Shown here: in pieces, positions 24,617-37,469 of the stretch
Position numbering within the stretch: the first letter of the stretch is position 1
Layout: every line of letters starts with the position of its first letter
NCBI RefSeq assembly: GCF_023065955.2
Contig: NW_026622852.1
Location: 14,648,423 to 14,712,422, forward strand
Length of the DNA: 64,000 nucleotides
Direction of reading: 5' to 3'
From: Ursus arctos
Taxonomy: Eukaryota > Chordata > Mammalia > Carnivora > Ursidae
Translations under genes and position numbers: made by a program
The notes under the pieces: generated by a model
Databases searched by the model: none
What the model saw: the letters and a program-made list of their open reading frames with translations, nothing else
Told to the model about the DNA's origin: nothing

Positions 24617-24694
24617 GGCACTCCTACGATGCTTTGTTTGGCCGCGCTTCACGGCATGGTGGCGTTGGTAGGCTCTGAAGGGGATGTAATCCAG
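24617..24694 (+). CDS. FOCAD: FOCAD coding exon 8 of 18 in window
   Basis: 78 bases, 26 codons, phase 0-0: GTPTMLCLAALHGMVALVGS EGDVIQ. Acceptor gatgctttgttttcag, donor CAG|gtgaaa. A single hydrophobic helix with an acidic end. A young L1 3'-end insertion stops 55 bases upstream of the exon. Confidence 0.95.
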
Positions 24695-25379
24695 GTGAAA
24701 AAAACAACAAAAACAAACAAATAAAACATGAACGGAGAAATCTACGTGTGCTCATAGCCACAGCAAGCAAGAGGAGAATACCCAGCATCTCAGTATGCTA
24801 CATACAGAATACATGCCCGTCGTAATGGTTATACTGGGCTTTTCGATGCCTTGATATGTAGAAAATTGCTCCTGGAGGAGAATGCATTTTTCGAGATTTG
24901 TTCCTTCTTTTATTTGGTTCGTACGAATTAAACCCAGTCAGCCTGTGTACTTCCCACAAAGTCCCCTGCCCGAGAAAAGTGACTGAATCGTAAGAAATTT
25001 CCAAAGTCATCCGTAAGAAACACCATTTTGTATCTGTCATGTTTAAGTTTATATCGAGGTAGTTATTCTTTCACTTTTAAGTGTTTTCCACGGTGGACGT
25101 AAGTATGTCCCGGTTTGCCAGTCATGCTAAGGAGCGCCTGTGTTCATGCAGCGACGGTCTCTTCAGTTGAGCACTGCTCGCTGCGCTGAACCTGTGTCAG
25201 GAAGTCAGTGATAAATACGGCACTCCTGCCCTCAAGGAGCCCACAGCTTTTGTTTCTGAAACGTAAGGACGCAATGGTAAATGATACCGTAGCGTAAAAG
25301 ATGATAGCTCATCCACCAGAAATAGCATCAGTTACTTTTCTGGGGACGTTGGGATGGATATTTCTTCTTTTTCTTTCAG
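24695..25379 (+). other. FOCAD: FOCAD intron
   Basis: 685 bases with an L2/MIR-like trace (about 25180-25250, tgccctcaaggagcccacag). Nothing else seen. Confidence 0.6.
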
Positions 25380-25451
25380 CTGAAGTCTGAAGCCATCCAG
25401 TCCTCTGATTTTCAAGCCAGACTTAATGAAGTCATCAAAACTGTAACTCAG
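25380..25451 (+). CDS. FOCAD: FOCAD coding exon 9 of 18 in window
   Basis: 72 bases, 24 codons, phase 0-0, the smallest exon here: LKSEAIQSSDFQARLNEVIK TVTQ. Acceptor tttcttctttttctttcag (strong pyrimidine tract), donor CAG|gtgaga. Confidence 0.94.
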
Positions 25452-26944
25452 GTGAGAAGAGGAATTTAAAATCCTTGGATGGGAAAACAGATAATCCCCC
25501 CCTTTTTTTTGAGAGAGAGAGAGAGAGAGAGCATGCATGTGTGTGTGAGCAGCTGGGGGGGGCAGCGGGAGAGGGAGAGAGAGAATCTCAAGCAGGCTTC
25601 AAGCCCAGCGCGGAGCCTCATGCGGGGCGGGATCTCGTGACCTGAGATCATGACCTGAGCTGAAACCAAGAGTCACACACTTAACCGACTGCGCCACCCA
25701 GGTGCCCCTCAGCTACTTCCTTTTACTGCCTTTCTCTTTCACGATACAAACTGTTTTACTTGGAAAATGGGGAGATGTCTGATTATTGAGTTGAGTCCAA
25801 GCAGCATTTGAGAGGGGCTTAGGCCGCACATTCACCGGCAAACACACACTGACAGCCTCGGGGGAAAAAAAAGCTGACATTTTTGAGTTAACTTAAATCG
25901 GCTTGGTTTCCTTTAAAAATGAAAATCTGACCCTGCAAGGGATGTTAGGCCCTCAGGACAAAGTAAAATGGAAGGTGATCAAAGGGCAGGACAGATATCT
26001 AAGAACGTCGAGAAGCGCTAGTTCAGATGTCTCTGATAAAAGTATTCGGGTAAATTATTATCAGCATTCTTGGCAAGACAGTAAGGATGTTCATCTGCTG
26101 AGAAATGATTATATATTTTAAGATTTTTATACAAATTTATTAGTTTCATTGCACCAAACGTGAAAACACAGAATGAAAGAAGGTCATATTTCTTTCCAAT
26201 TATTCTTTTTTTTTTTGCATAGTTGGTATTCTTACTATATATAGAACTTTGTAGATAGTCTTTTTACTTAGTCTTCACGTTTAGCATACTTTTTCTCCTT
26301 CTTGTAAATACAGCTGATTATTACACCTACCACATAAACAAGTTTTAGTAATTCATGCTTTGGAAAGCAAACATAAGTGTCTGAACAGAGGAAACTCTCT
26401 TTTGCACGTATGAACGTGATTCTCAGGAAAAGCATTATACTGAAACTTAAGTTGCTATTAACTTGGGAGAAAAATCTGTAAATGAAAACTTATTTAAGAA
26501 AATCCTTACTATAAGTGATAAAGCAGTAATAGAACATTACTTAAGAGAACAAAATAATATCTCCTTCCACTTTTAGAGGTATTTTATTCTTAAATAACTA
26601 ACACCTTTTTTTTTTTTTTTTTTTTACTTTTTGGATCTTTTCCCCCCTTCAAAAAAAAAAATTCCTTTGAGACCAGTCGGACTCAGTGACACTTGAGACA
26701 ACCAGTACTACCTTGTGTCGTGATTGATTGATCCATTCATTCATTCAGTTCTTCAACAATTGTTGATCACCTGTGTGTCCGGGTTTAGTATATTAGACAC
26801 ATGATATTATGTCTTGTCAGAGAACTTGTCATTACCAGACAAGCTGCCACCTCATTAAAGATAAATGACTTTCTCTGAGTTACCTTTTAATAAACGAAGT
26901 TTGGATCTAGCCCGATCATTGAACTGTTACACTCTCATCCATAG
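25452..26944 (+). other. FOCAD: FOCAD intron
   Basis: One antisense CAN-SINE near the 5' end, T-runs (26207-26216, 26609-26626), and an L2-like trace near 26730-26800. No gene. Confidence 0.65.
25502..25708 (-). mobile_element. CAN-SINE, antisense
   Basis: tttttttgagagagagagag ... gagaatctcaagcaggcttc...gatctcgtgacctgagatcatgacctgagctgaaaccaagagtc...cttaaccgactgcgccacccaggtgcccc. Belongs to the variant whose middle reads 'gagtctgactct' rather than 'ctgccttcgg'. No clean TSD found. Confidence 0.9.
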
Positions 26945-27047
26945 GTCATCAGTGTGTCTGGGGTGATTGGTCTTCAATCAAATGCTCTTTGGCTTCTAGG
27001 ACATCTTCATCTGTCTACTCTGTCCTCAAGTCAGAGCAGAACCTCTG
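26945..27047 (+). CDS. FOCAD: FOCAD coding exon 10 of 18 in window
   Basis: 103 bases: 34 codons VISVSGVIGLQSNALWLLGH LHLSTLSSSQSRTS plus the first base of a split valine. Acceptor actctcatccatag, donor CTG|gtaaga. Hydrophobic helix followed by a Ser-rich linker. Confidence 0.95.
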
Positions 27048-28904
27048 GTAAGATTGGAGTCTTAGGATACTGGGGCTGGAGGGATTGCTGACCGGGGGCC
27101 GTGTACTTGCGTTAAGAGCATTAATCTTCGCACCCGCCTTAAGTGGTGGATGTTACCACCCCTCTTTTATGTCAGAAGAAGAGGGGCTGTGGAGAGCCTT
27201 CCTGACTTGCCCAGGGCCACGTGGCATCAAGTGGTGGACATACAGTTGAACTCACCTCCGTCAGCCTCCAAAACCCATGCTCTTCTGTTCTTCTTCCCTG
27301 CCTCCCTTGGAGAACAGATTAGACGGTCTAACCCCATATTTCACAAATGAAGACACTGAAGCTTAGAAAGATGACATGACTTCCATAAGGAGTTCAGTGA
27401 CAAATCCGGAAAGTAGGAACAGGTCCTTGAAGCTCGACACAGAGTTCTTTCTTATTTTCCTAGATGTAATCATATTTCATTAAAGGACTCTGCCTTTATG
27501 ACTGGATTTCTTCGGGCCTCTGCTTTTAAGAAAATAATGGGGTCTGCACATTTAAAGATATGCACATGCTTGACGTTGAAATGAAAATCCTAGGTCTTAA
27601 CATAACAAGGCCTTTTCTATGTCCACATTTTTGATAAAAAGTAATAAAAAATATTTGCAATTCCCACATGCTTAAGGTTGCACTTGGAGATTTTCTGCGG
27701 AAGGCATCACTGTAATACACTGGGACCTGAATCTGCTCATTGATCTTTATAGAATTTTGACCCACTGGCTCTCTTGGACCCAGGCCACAAAGGTTTAGGT
27801 ACCACAGATTTCTCATTAAAACCTGGTTTCGCATATCCCCTGACAGGTAGTCTACAGACAGCATCACCATGGACATGTAGCACTGTAATTACCTTTCCCC
27901 TCACTTTCGGTCACTTCGTAGCTAGAGAAATAGGACTTCGTTCCTCAGTATTCCCAACATAATGAACTTGGGACAGCTGGAAGCTGTCATGTTAAAAGGG
28001 GAAAAAAACCACCAACTTAGTCATAGTGGAAACCTTAAGTAATGCTAGTTTGGAAGGGCAGTGTGCTCCTGAGGTCCTGCTAAAATAGCAAGTTGATGTC
28101 AGGCTTTTGCTTTTTTACATAGGTTTTTAATCGCTAGTGCTATGGGTTACACAGTCCGGCCCCCATGCACTCAAGTCGGGTGGTCGCGAACCATCTCACA
28201 CCCAGTTTCATTGGGACACGATGCTCGTGTGTCTGGAAAAGTACAGCTGTCCTTGCTTCTGTTGGAATTTTCCAGTTGAGCCATTTGTTGCAGTAAAAAG
28301 CATCTCATGAAGCAATTCTGGGGGACTGGCAGGAAGAGAATCGAGGAAACTCCCCAGACTCGACTCGCCTCCATGTCACTGCCTCCGTGTTCTAGGTCAG
28401 CAGCCACAGCTGGTGACTTGGACGTGCTGCTCACAGAGAGGTCCTGCCTTCTGAAGTAACAGGCCGGCTGCTCTTATTACTGATTGTTGCATTTCCCTGG
28501 TTCATGGATCTCATTCAGGATGTCCTCAAGTCGCCCCTGGAATGGTGGTCTCAGCCTAGAGGCCGGCAGACACCAAGGGTCACCGGACTGGGGCTTATTG
28601 ATGTGACAGTGTGGAAAGGATTTTTTTTGTAACCACTTCATTAAAGTTCACAACCCCTGTGATTTTGCAGTCTCTGCTAGGTTCACCACCGTTTCAGCTT
28701 TGCTTGCATAGCCGAAGTGATTACTTCAAGGCCAGTCACTTAATCTAATAGAATTAGTTGCCACCGCAGAGTATTGTGCTGAGATTAATGGCATAAACAT
28801 CTCCGCTTTGTCTCTAGGTTGATATGGCAGCATGAGATCATTATCTTTCCTTCATTAGTCCCGCCAAGTTCACTGGTTAATTTGATCATTTTCTGTCTCC
28901 ACAG
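27048..28904 (+). other. FOCAD: FOCAD intron
   Basis: MIR-like antisense remnants at about 27120-27440 (gacttgcccagggccacgtggc; atgaagacactgaagcttag). No other recognisable element or gene. Confidence 0.6.
27120..27440 (-). repeat. MIR remnants, antisense
   Basis: Two reverse MIR-type segments: cttcctgacttgcccagggccacgtggca and tttcacaaatgaagacactgaagcttagaaagatgacatgac. Limits approximate. Confidence 0.6.
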
Positions 28905-28985
28905 TCCCTACTGACTATAGCTATTTGCCTGAGAGCAGTTTTATGAGAGCGGCCATTGGCTTCTTCGTTACAGGAGGAAAAAAAG
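28905..28985 (+). CDS. FOCAD: FOCAD coding exon 11 of 18 in window (GC donor)
   Basis: 81 bases, phase 1-1: TC completes valine, then PTDYSYLPESSFMRAAIGFF VTGGKK and the first base of glycine. Acceptor ttttctgtctccacag. The downstream donor is AAG|gcaagt, a GC rather than GT site with otherwise ideal consensus. Only this donor joins in frame to the next exon, and the junction restores ...GGKKGPESVPP..., as I recall for human focadhesin. Confidence 0.93.
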
Positions 28986-28991
28986 GCAAGT
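28986..28991 (+). promoter_or_regulatory. FOCAD: GC-type splice donor of the 13-kb FOCAD intron
   Basis: The exon ends GGAGGAAAAAAAG and the intron begins gcaagtgggc. AAG|GCAAGT is the classic form of the rare U2-type GC-AG donor, which needs strong flanking complementarity to U1. No in-frame GT is available at the junction. Confidence 0.85.
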
Positions 28992-29191
28992 GGGCGCATT
29001 TCTTGAATTTTCTCATTCTTCCGACGCGTTAGATTTGTGGGCCCCAAGCTTGCGTCTGTGCGATTAAACCGTCATCAATCTGAGGGAGGGAATATTTCCT
29101 TCTGCTGGACCGTCTTTGCAATAGAAATGACCAGGAGGCCAACTACCGTAAGACTATGTCGTCTCTTGGAATCATTGTATCTGACCTTGGA

Positions 29192-29224
29192 GGGGGCGGG
29201 GTGGGGGGACAGGGGTTCAGGGGG
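29192..29224 (+). other. G-quadruplex-type motif
   Basis: Five G-tracts of four to six (ggggg c gggg t gggggg aca gggg ttca ggggg) with loops of 1-4 bases, a canonical intramolecular G4 pattern on the FOCAD sense strand, 207 bases after the GC donor. Confidence 0.8.
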
Positions 29225-32200
29225 ACCTGTGAAGACCTTATTCTTTCATTGGACCTTTTCAAAAGTATGAGCGCACGTGGCTTTTCTTGTCAGTGTTGAC
29301 CGGGTGTGACCATAAAAGAGAAAACACAGTTGGGACCTAACTTGGAAGTAAGTCTTCTCCCTGAACCTCAAATGACCGGTCTCTGTTGTTGGAATCACCG
29401 GCTCTGGTTCTTAATTTTAGCCTGTGTTCTTTTTGTCTGCAAACATTTGTGCCTTTGGGATTCTTTGGGGCTGCCACCCATACTCGAGCATAAGCAACCT
29501 GAAGACAGGTTGAATTGCCTTTTGTTTTTAACTGGAGTCTGAATAAAGCCATGTAAGTCTTTAAATAAATGCTCTCTACTGATACACATCGACTATTCAG
29601 AGATGTGAGGGCAAAATGTATCCCTCTTGAGAATTTCGTAGCTCAGGAAATAGTTTCATTCATATAATATTCTTTCACTGATATTTACTAGTTTCTTTCT
29701 TGCCTGGCCTGGTTAGGTCGATCTGGGCAAGTTCAGTGCCTGTATTATAATAAGATCATCGCAATTTTGGGGGGGGGGAGTTTTGAAACAACTTAAACTG
29801 AAGAAATCTGGAGGAAGCAGTTTGATTAACGAAGGTCGTAAAAGAGTATAATCTTACTCTTGGAAGGGGCATTAAAGGTCATGTCATCTGATTTCCCGTT
29901 GGATACGGTAATCCCTGCAGCTTCCACATTATAAACTAGTTTCAGAGTTTGGAGATGAATTCCTTTAGTTCCTGGAGTTCTCGAAATTGTAGTATTATTT
30001 TAGGGTCATGAGTTAGGGTGACTGCTTTTACATACCCTCAGTAAAAAGTTGATACATAGTTATGCCACTGTTGTACATAACATATTTAAATGTTATGTAC
30101 ATATATAAATATGTAACCTATTACATGTAATACAGAGTTAATTGTTTATATTTTCATAAGTTCGGTCTATTTATAGTAGTATCACAATAGAAATGTCTTC
30201 ATTAGTAAGAAATTGAATTTTTACTAAAGGAGCATCTAAAATTTCCATTGCCAGGATAATCTTAGGAATATATATTTTTGCTCCTTTTGTTTGTTTGTTT
30301 GCTCATTGATATCTTACAAAAGTTTTAAATGACAATAATGTGAACTATTTCCATGAGCAAGAAAATATAAATTCTTCAGACAAAATGAAAGATACTCTTT
30401 TACTGTTCCGGTGAATAAAATGTAATGTTGACTCCCCAGATCCCTATTTCTTGGCAGACATGAATTTTCTCTGAATCCTGTGGGAACTTCTTGGTTAAAC
30501 ATAACATTTTTATGATTACACAGTCAGGGCACAACAGGCAGTGTTCTGCTCTAAAATTGAAAAATCAGGTGGAGCTGGCCGCAGTGACTTTCTTTGCAGT
30601 CTTACTGAAAGCTATTTTAAGACAGATAAATGAAGTATTAAAAATGCCATATTACCAATCAGATTTTTGGCATTTTCAGGTTGTGGGAGAGGGCTGCCTT
30701 CTTGTCAGGTTTGCTGACTAGATTCAGAGAAAAATCTATTCAGCCTTACACATTACTAATGATGACCCCAGAGGAGTGGGGGCCGTGGGAGGCTGACCTC
30801 CGCCTCCGAAGCCCATTTACAAAAACAAAACCAGACCCTGCTCTATGGGTCTAAATGGGATGGCCAAATGCGGAGGTGTGCATGCAAACGAGTGTTTTCT
30901 TCTTCAATATGCCCAGCTCATTTGAATTTTAATAACTCCCTTCTGAAGCAGCTTTTGAGTTGAAATGTCTGGATGTCACTCACTAGAGCCCAGTGGGGCT
31001 GCCGATAGGAAGGATGACGACGTTGGTGAGCTCTTTTGAGGGAGAAATGGCTTTAGAGAATAAAAATCATGCGTGGCATAGGCAGGAGAGAGGAGATTTG
31101 AGGGGTGGCATGGCTTCATTCCCCCTGTGTGCTGTTTCCTAACTCATGAGAGGAAGAGAAATGTGATGAGTTATCCCTGACCCTCAGTGATGCCGGGACA
31201 AGATAGGGCGTCATCGATTTTAGCCAATCAGATTTGAGAGAGGGAATACATGACTCTGAGTGTCTAACGCTTAGGGCTTCTCTCCCGTTGGATCCTCATT
31301 TTAATATGGGTATGATAGAACACACGAGATGTTCATAACAGCCATTCCTTCACACAGGCCTACATTGGAAAACCCAACAGATGAAATTCTTTCTCGTTTT
31401 TAGGGACTTCACTTGGTAGTTTTGAATATAACTGGTTTTTTGCTCTGCCCCATGACATTCTCCTTTCTTCCCGATAACCATGGCCTCTTCCAGCAGATGT
31501 CGTCGTCATCATCGTCATCAGCATCTTTATTTATTCCTGCGGACATTTCTTCACGATGCTAAGTTTAAAACGTGCTCAGAATCTTTCTTCCTATCATGGA
31601 ATTATTTTTTTCCCCTTAAGGGACTCTCAATTTTGACCCTTATTTTTGCTTCTTTTCTATTCATTTATTCTTTTTCCTGATGTTTGTTTTTTCTCAACCT
31701 CATAGCCTTATTCAGCTTTCATCAAGATTATATCTATTTCTTTCATAAAACATTTAAAGTGGATTAAAAGCACTTAATAAAAGTAATGGTTCATTTTTGA
31801 TGCTAACACCAAGTATTTCTACCTAACGATTTAGGATTATTTTTTCTTACCATTCTGTTGCTGGGGAATGTGAGTAGCTTTTTAAGCTTGTGTTTTTCTG
31901 TTAAGCTTTTAAGTTCACAGTAAGACGTATTATTTGAGTAAAGTGTATGTCAATCCTTGTGATAAAATCTTTAGACTAGCATTTCCTTCTTGATATGAAT
32001 TCATTGGTCTGTGATTCATGTGCGTAAGTGACGGACTCTTGCGTAAACTGTAGGTAGGTATATTCTCAGTTGGTTGTTCGGGACCGTTAGCATGGGATGT
32101 GCTTATTGATGAGTCTAGTCAAAGGGGCAGGGTTAGTGAACTCTGGGTGTAGAATAAGTGACATGGGAAAGCCGTCCTATTTTTCTGGTGAAATTACAGA

Positions 32201-33089
32201 GTTGGTTGCAGAGTTTGTGTTAAAGTATTTTAATTTAGTAATGGTTTACCTATACAAAGCTTTTGACAAGTATTATTAGAAGTGAATACTTGTATATAAC
32301 ACTAAGTTCAAAAATGGAATAAAGAAGAAAAAAGGATCTCCTCTAATCTCACCACCTAGAAATAGCCACATAGGTCCTCCTGGATGTGGGTGTGTTACAT
32401 GACATTGAATCATGAAATTTATTTTATTTTGTTGCCTGATTTTTAAAAATTTAACAACTTTTCTTGTAAAGGGACATAATCACCATTCATCTCCTCCAAA
32501 AGGAGGTTCGGGGGAAAGTACAAAAAGAATTCTTGCATTGCTTTCTAGACATTTGTTAACGGGATATGCTTTGGGAGTATTTGATTGCTATTTTTGGTTG
32601 TAAATACCGTGAAAATACTTGTAAGGAAAAAAGTCACCAATTATCCCATGACTTTCTAACTGCTATTATCATTTTTGAATTTTTCTTTTTAATTTATTGC
32701 TTTTGTGCACATGCAAGCTTTATGTATTTCCGAGTATACGTATGCTTTGAATCTTCTATTAACCTTTCCCTACCTTTCATTATATCTCCATAGTTATCAT
32801 TTTTAAATGACTGTAGAATATTCCATCAAAATGATGGATCATAATTAATTTAGCCATTTTTCGATTGGTCATTTTTAAAATTTCCATTATAGAGAACATC
32901 TTTATGCATGTAGCTTTTGCTTTTCTGCATATAGGTGTCCTGGAGATGCATTCACAGCAGGTTATTAGTGGGCAAGAGGATTTGGTGACCCTAGGGATGG
33001 CTTGGCCCCGTTGTTCTTCGAAGGATTATACCAGGTTTGGGCACCTCAGCCCCGGACGCATATGCGAAGCAGATTTCCTAGAGGGGGAA

Positions 33090-33280
33090 GGCGTGGGAGT
33101 CGGGCTGCTGGGGCTCACACTCCACTCCCACCGCAGGCAGGCTGTGTAATCTCAGACAAGCTGCTTAAGTCCCGATGCCCCAGTTGCTTCCGTAAAGTGG
33201 AGGAAATAACTGAATCTTCTTTATAGAGTTTTTGTAAAGATGATGAGTTTAGGAGTCACTTGATGTAACAGTGCTTAGAA
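33090..33280 (+). repeat. MIR SINE, sense
   Basis: gggagtcgggctgctggggctc...ggctgtgtaatctcagacaagctgcttaagtcc...cttccgtaaagtggaggaaat...aaagatgatgagtttagg: MIR core order preserved. Confidence 0.65.
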
Positions 33281-33507
33281 AACAAAATAAGAAACCCTTT
33301 CTAGCTATCGTATTACAAAACAAACCAACATATAGGAAAACAGATGATTACAATAAAAGTCCATCAGGTGTAAAATGATACACTACCCTAACACTGTTTT
33401 AATTTACATTTCATTGCCAGAAGGAATGAACATTTTTGAACGTATTTACTCTTCGAGAAGTTTATTTTTAAATTAAATTTTAGACCACTTCTTTTTAAAA
33501 ATTCAAC

Positions 33508-33626
33508 CCCCCCCCCTTTTGTTTTGATGTAAGCTCTACACCCAAAGTGGGGCTGTGGGGCTTGAACTCCCAGCCGTGAGATCGAGCATCGCATGCTCTA
33601 CCGACTGAGCCAGCCAGGCGCCCCCC
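33508..33626 (-). mobile_element. short CAN-SINE, antisense
   Basis: cccccttttgttttgatgta agctctacacccaaagtggggctgtggggcttgaactcccagccgtgagatcgagc...ctctaccgactgagccagccaggcgccccc. Short tRNA-Lys-like class without the long CT-rich middle. Confidence 0.85.
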
Positions 33627-33858
33627 AAATTTGTACTTTTTTCTCTTACTCTGTGTTTTGAAATAATTCCAAACGTATAAAAAAGTGAAAACAGCCAGAG
33701 AACCCTATTGAAGTTTCACTGACTGTCCTAATGATGTCTTTAGCAGAGGAAGAATTCAATCCAGAACGTTACACTGCACTTACCTGTCCTATCTCTTCAG
33801 TCTCCTTCAATCTGGAACAGTTCCTCAGTCATTCTTCACCTTTCAAGACTTGAACATG

Positions 33859-34301
33859 CTTTTTCTTTGTTTTTTGTTTTGTTTTGTTTCTCGAGAGAGC
33901 ACGAGCGGCGGCAGGGAGCAGAGAGAAAGAGGATCTTTTTTTTTTTCCTTAAAGATTTATGTTGTTATTTTAGAAGGAGGGAGGGAGGAGAGAGTGCAAG
34001 GGGGAAGGAATAGAGGGGGAGAGAGAGAGAGAGAGATAATCCTTAAGCGGACTCCGTGCTGAGCAGGGAGCTGGACCTGGGTCTTGATCCCAGGACTTTG
34101 AGATCATGATCTGAGAAGAAATCAAGAGTCAGACGCTTAGCTGACTGAGCCACCCAGGTGCCCCGTGAGAGAGAGAATCTTAAGCAGGCTCCACACTCAG
34201 CACAGAGCCTGACCTGGGGCTTGATCTCACCACCTGAGATCACGACCTGAGCAGAAATCAAGAGTTGGACACCTAACCGACTGAGCCACCCAGGCGCCCC
34301 C
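33859..34301 (-). mobile_element. CAN-SINE, antisense, interrupted by a second SINE
   Basis: Outer element: ttttgttttgtttctcgaga gagcacgagcgg...gagagaaagagga (to about 33935), then gtgagagagagaatcttaagcaggctcc...cctaaccgactgagccacccaggcgcccc (about 34165-34301). Perfect 13-base TSD agacttgaacatg at 33846-33858 and 34302-34314. Confidence 0.9.
33936..34164 (-). mobile_element. CAN-SINE, antisense, nested in the preceding one
   Basis: tctttttttttttccttaaa gatttatgttgttattttag...gagagagagataatccttaagcggactccgtgctgagcaggg...gcttagctgactgagccacccaggtgcccc. Complete copy lying inside the outer SINE; duplicated gagaaagaggat/gagagagagaat-type sequence at its edges. Confidence 0.88.
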
Positions 34302-37300
34302 AGACTTGAACATGTTTTAAGATTAGAAGCCAGTTATTTAGTAGAATGGTTTTCCATTTCAACTTGCCGGTTTGCCTGCTGTTGCTCACGTGGGAGGCGA
34401 GTCAGTCATCGTCGGCAGGAGTAGCACAGACATGAAGCATGGCTCCTCTCACGGTGGTACATGGTGTGTCTCTCCCTCCACCAGGGATGTTAATTTTGAT
34501 CTGTTCCTTGGCTAAGGTGTATCTTCCAGGCCTCTCCACTGTGAAGTTCTCTTTTCCCTTTATCATCAGTAAATATTCTGTGTGGAGGTCTTTCGAGACT
34601 TCATGATTATCCAGTTTTACATCCTAGTTTCACCCATTAGTTTCAGCATCGATGAATGTTTTCTTGCCTGAATTGGTTATTACTATGATGATTCTTGAAG
34701 GCTATGATTCAAAAGGTGATTCTTCCCTTATACCATTTATGCTTCTCAGTAGGCTTTCTATTGTACGGAAGACCTGCCTTTTCCTTCCCTCCATCTCACT
34801 CTCTACTGGTATGGCCCACAAACATTTTATTTCATTTAATTATTTGTTATTCAGTTATTCGTGATTTCAACCTTCATATATTCCACATTTGATCAGTGAG
34901 AACCTCTTTACATTGGCTTTGTGTCCATTTGACATGACCCCGTCATTCTGTGAGTACCTTGTTTCGTCGCGGCCCAAGAAAATGTTCTAGGTTCATCTCG
35001 TATTATCCGCAGCTCTGTAACAGCGAGATAGCTCAGGTTCCTTTTAGTGGGAAATGATACTTAGAAGCAAAGATCTGGGTACAAATTCTCCTCGTTCCTG
35101 GGGTGAGCACTGCTCCCAGGCTCTTTCAGTGAACAGTTGTTAGGAAACGGACACACATACCCTCTTGCTGTCATGTCTGTATTCATTTCTGTATCTAGCT
35201 ATATATACTGAAAGCCGTGAGTTTATACCAGTATCTCCAGTTCCAGTTCAACACCACAGGGTTCATTGTACTTTTCCCCTCTTTTCATATTTGTAACTTT
35301 CTTCTCTGACAGGTAGAATCCTGGCTCCATTTTTCTCTGTGTATCTGCTCATTTGCGGAGTCCCCTGTATACAAACAGTCTTCTGTCCCCACTGGTCCCC
35401 AGCCCTGCGGAGGCCACCTTCCTCTCTCAGGTCCTGATCCCCGAGGGGCAGCCACCCTGCTTGGCAGCCTTCCTGGTGCAAAGGGGCCCAGGGATATTTT
35501 TGTTCCTGATAACTGAATGTCGTTGAAGTACTTCTACCAAGTCTTAGTATCTGACTGACCTCTCAGAATCTTCAAGTGTTTCTAACTACCGTCCGGATTT
35601 CAGAGTAGTTTCTGGCAGGGGCAGAGCGTCTCCTCATCTCCGCAACTAAGCCATGCTGTCATCGTTTCTACCTGTGTTTTCTAAGGACTTCGTCTAGAAA
35701 AGTCCTAGTGATCCTTTCCGTCTTGGTTTAAACATCCTTTCCTCGGTCGGTGTTTCCAGGCCAGTTCGGATTTCTTCTGTTGCATTTTCCAATATGTTTT
35801 TCATAGTACTTGATATAGGAGTAGTTATTTTCTTAATTATTTCTGGCTCTTTGTTTAAAGTCTCTCTTTCCCATGACTGTAATTTCCTCAAGGGCAGGAG
35901 GAACATAGCTGTTTTATCCTAAATTCTTAGAACAGAGTACTTGGCATTTAATAGTTTTCAGATATTTGTCGATCTACAGCTGTGTGTGTGTATGAGATAA
36001 TTCTAAGCGAAGTTGCTTCTAGACAACACTGAGGATGGAGAAAATCAAGACATGTCCACACTACGCGAGCAACATGTGATGGGGGATAGACACACCCCCG
36101 GCTGTCAGCCTATGGCTTGTTACCAGACTTTTACTGGAGGGCTTACACATGTGCCTTGTGGCATTGAGATGTGATCCTCTGTGTAGCTGAAGTATGTGTG
36201 ATAATGGGTCCTGTTGTAATGCATTATGTTCGGATATGCCATTTATATCAGGTTCTTTGAGGCTGTCAACTGGATGAGAGATTTAAAGCAACTTTGTATC
36301 TGGGTTTTAAAACATCTGGATCCTGTTAACAAGGACTGTTAGGCCTTCTCAGTTCCAAAGCCATTGTCTATGCATTCCAGTATTTCTCTTTATCTAAGGC
36401 ACTTGCTTGAAAGACAAAGCACTGCAAGAAGGGAGCTAATCATTCCTGTTGCTTAGATTTGGATTCCTGTGTCCAGTGCTGAAGATCTCTGGGGAAGGAA
36501 CCACGTGACTCTGTTCTCCCGTCTGGGGACTCTCTCTCTTTCCATACCCGCCCCTGCCCCCCGCCCAGCCACCATGTGCATGGAACTGCCAAGTATTTCC
36601 TCCATTCCGAACAGTTACTATAATTCCTTTCATTCCAGTTAGCGTCAGAATTAGTTCCCTGCAAATACAGTGGAAAATTTTGTGTGATTCTAGTTACGCC
36701 ACTCAGTACTGACGCTCTGCCCTTCTTTGAAAGTGGAAGATTTCTTGTTTCCTAGCACTTACTTGATTTTCAATCCTATGTTCCCTGTTTCAAGGTCTTG
36801 TTTCTGAGACTTGCTTGTATATCAGGTCAATTCTAAAGAGTCTAGAAGCAAGGTGCAAAGTGTGAGTGAAGTGCAGTTACGTATTGTTACGTATATATAG
36901 TGCAAGTTATTGGTGCAAGAGCTTGTTGTGTAAGCAATCACATGTGGTGTGGTTTTGTGTGTGCATGTGTGTGAAATGGTCGTATTTTGCACTGGGTCCT
37001 GGTATTAGAGGACAGGGTGAATGTCTTTCCTGATTCCCTAGATCCTCTGGAAACTGCAGAATTTCTGTAGTGAATTCTGTAGAGGGACCTGGAATAAAAT
37101 TTTATGTTAATCTTGAACACACTTGATCTGAGAAAAAAAATTTGAAAATTTAAAAATTTAAAGGAATCTGCTTATGAATGAATGATTTCCAATATAAAAC
37201 TGGATTCATGTCCTTACTAGGAGAGAAAAGCAGTTCTATGCTCAGATTTTAAGATCCCATTTGCCAGTTCATCAGGCCATTTCTGAGAATCACATGCCAA

Positions 37301-37469
37301 AATGACCCCAAAAATGCAGCTTATTTTTTCTTTGTGTGAAATCAGAGACTCTAATTTGCTGCCCACGTGGTATAGGGACAGTTCCCCATGTGTGTGATCC
37401 GGACGGCGTCCTGTGAATAGCCAACCAGTTAGTTCCTAGCACAGCAGTTTAATTTTTATCACATCTGAC

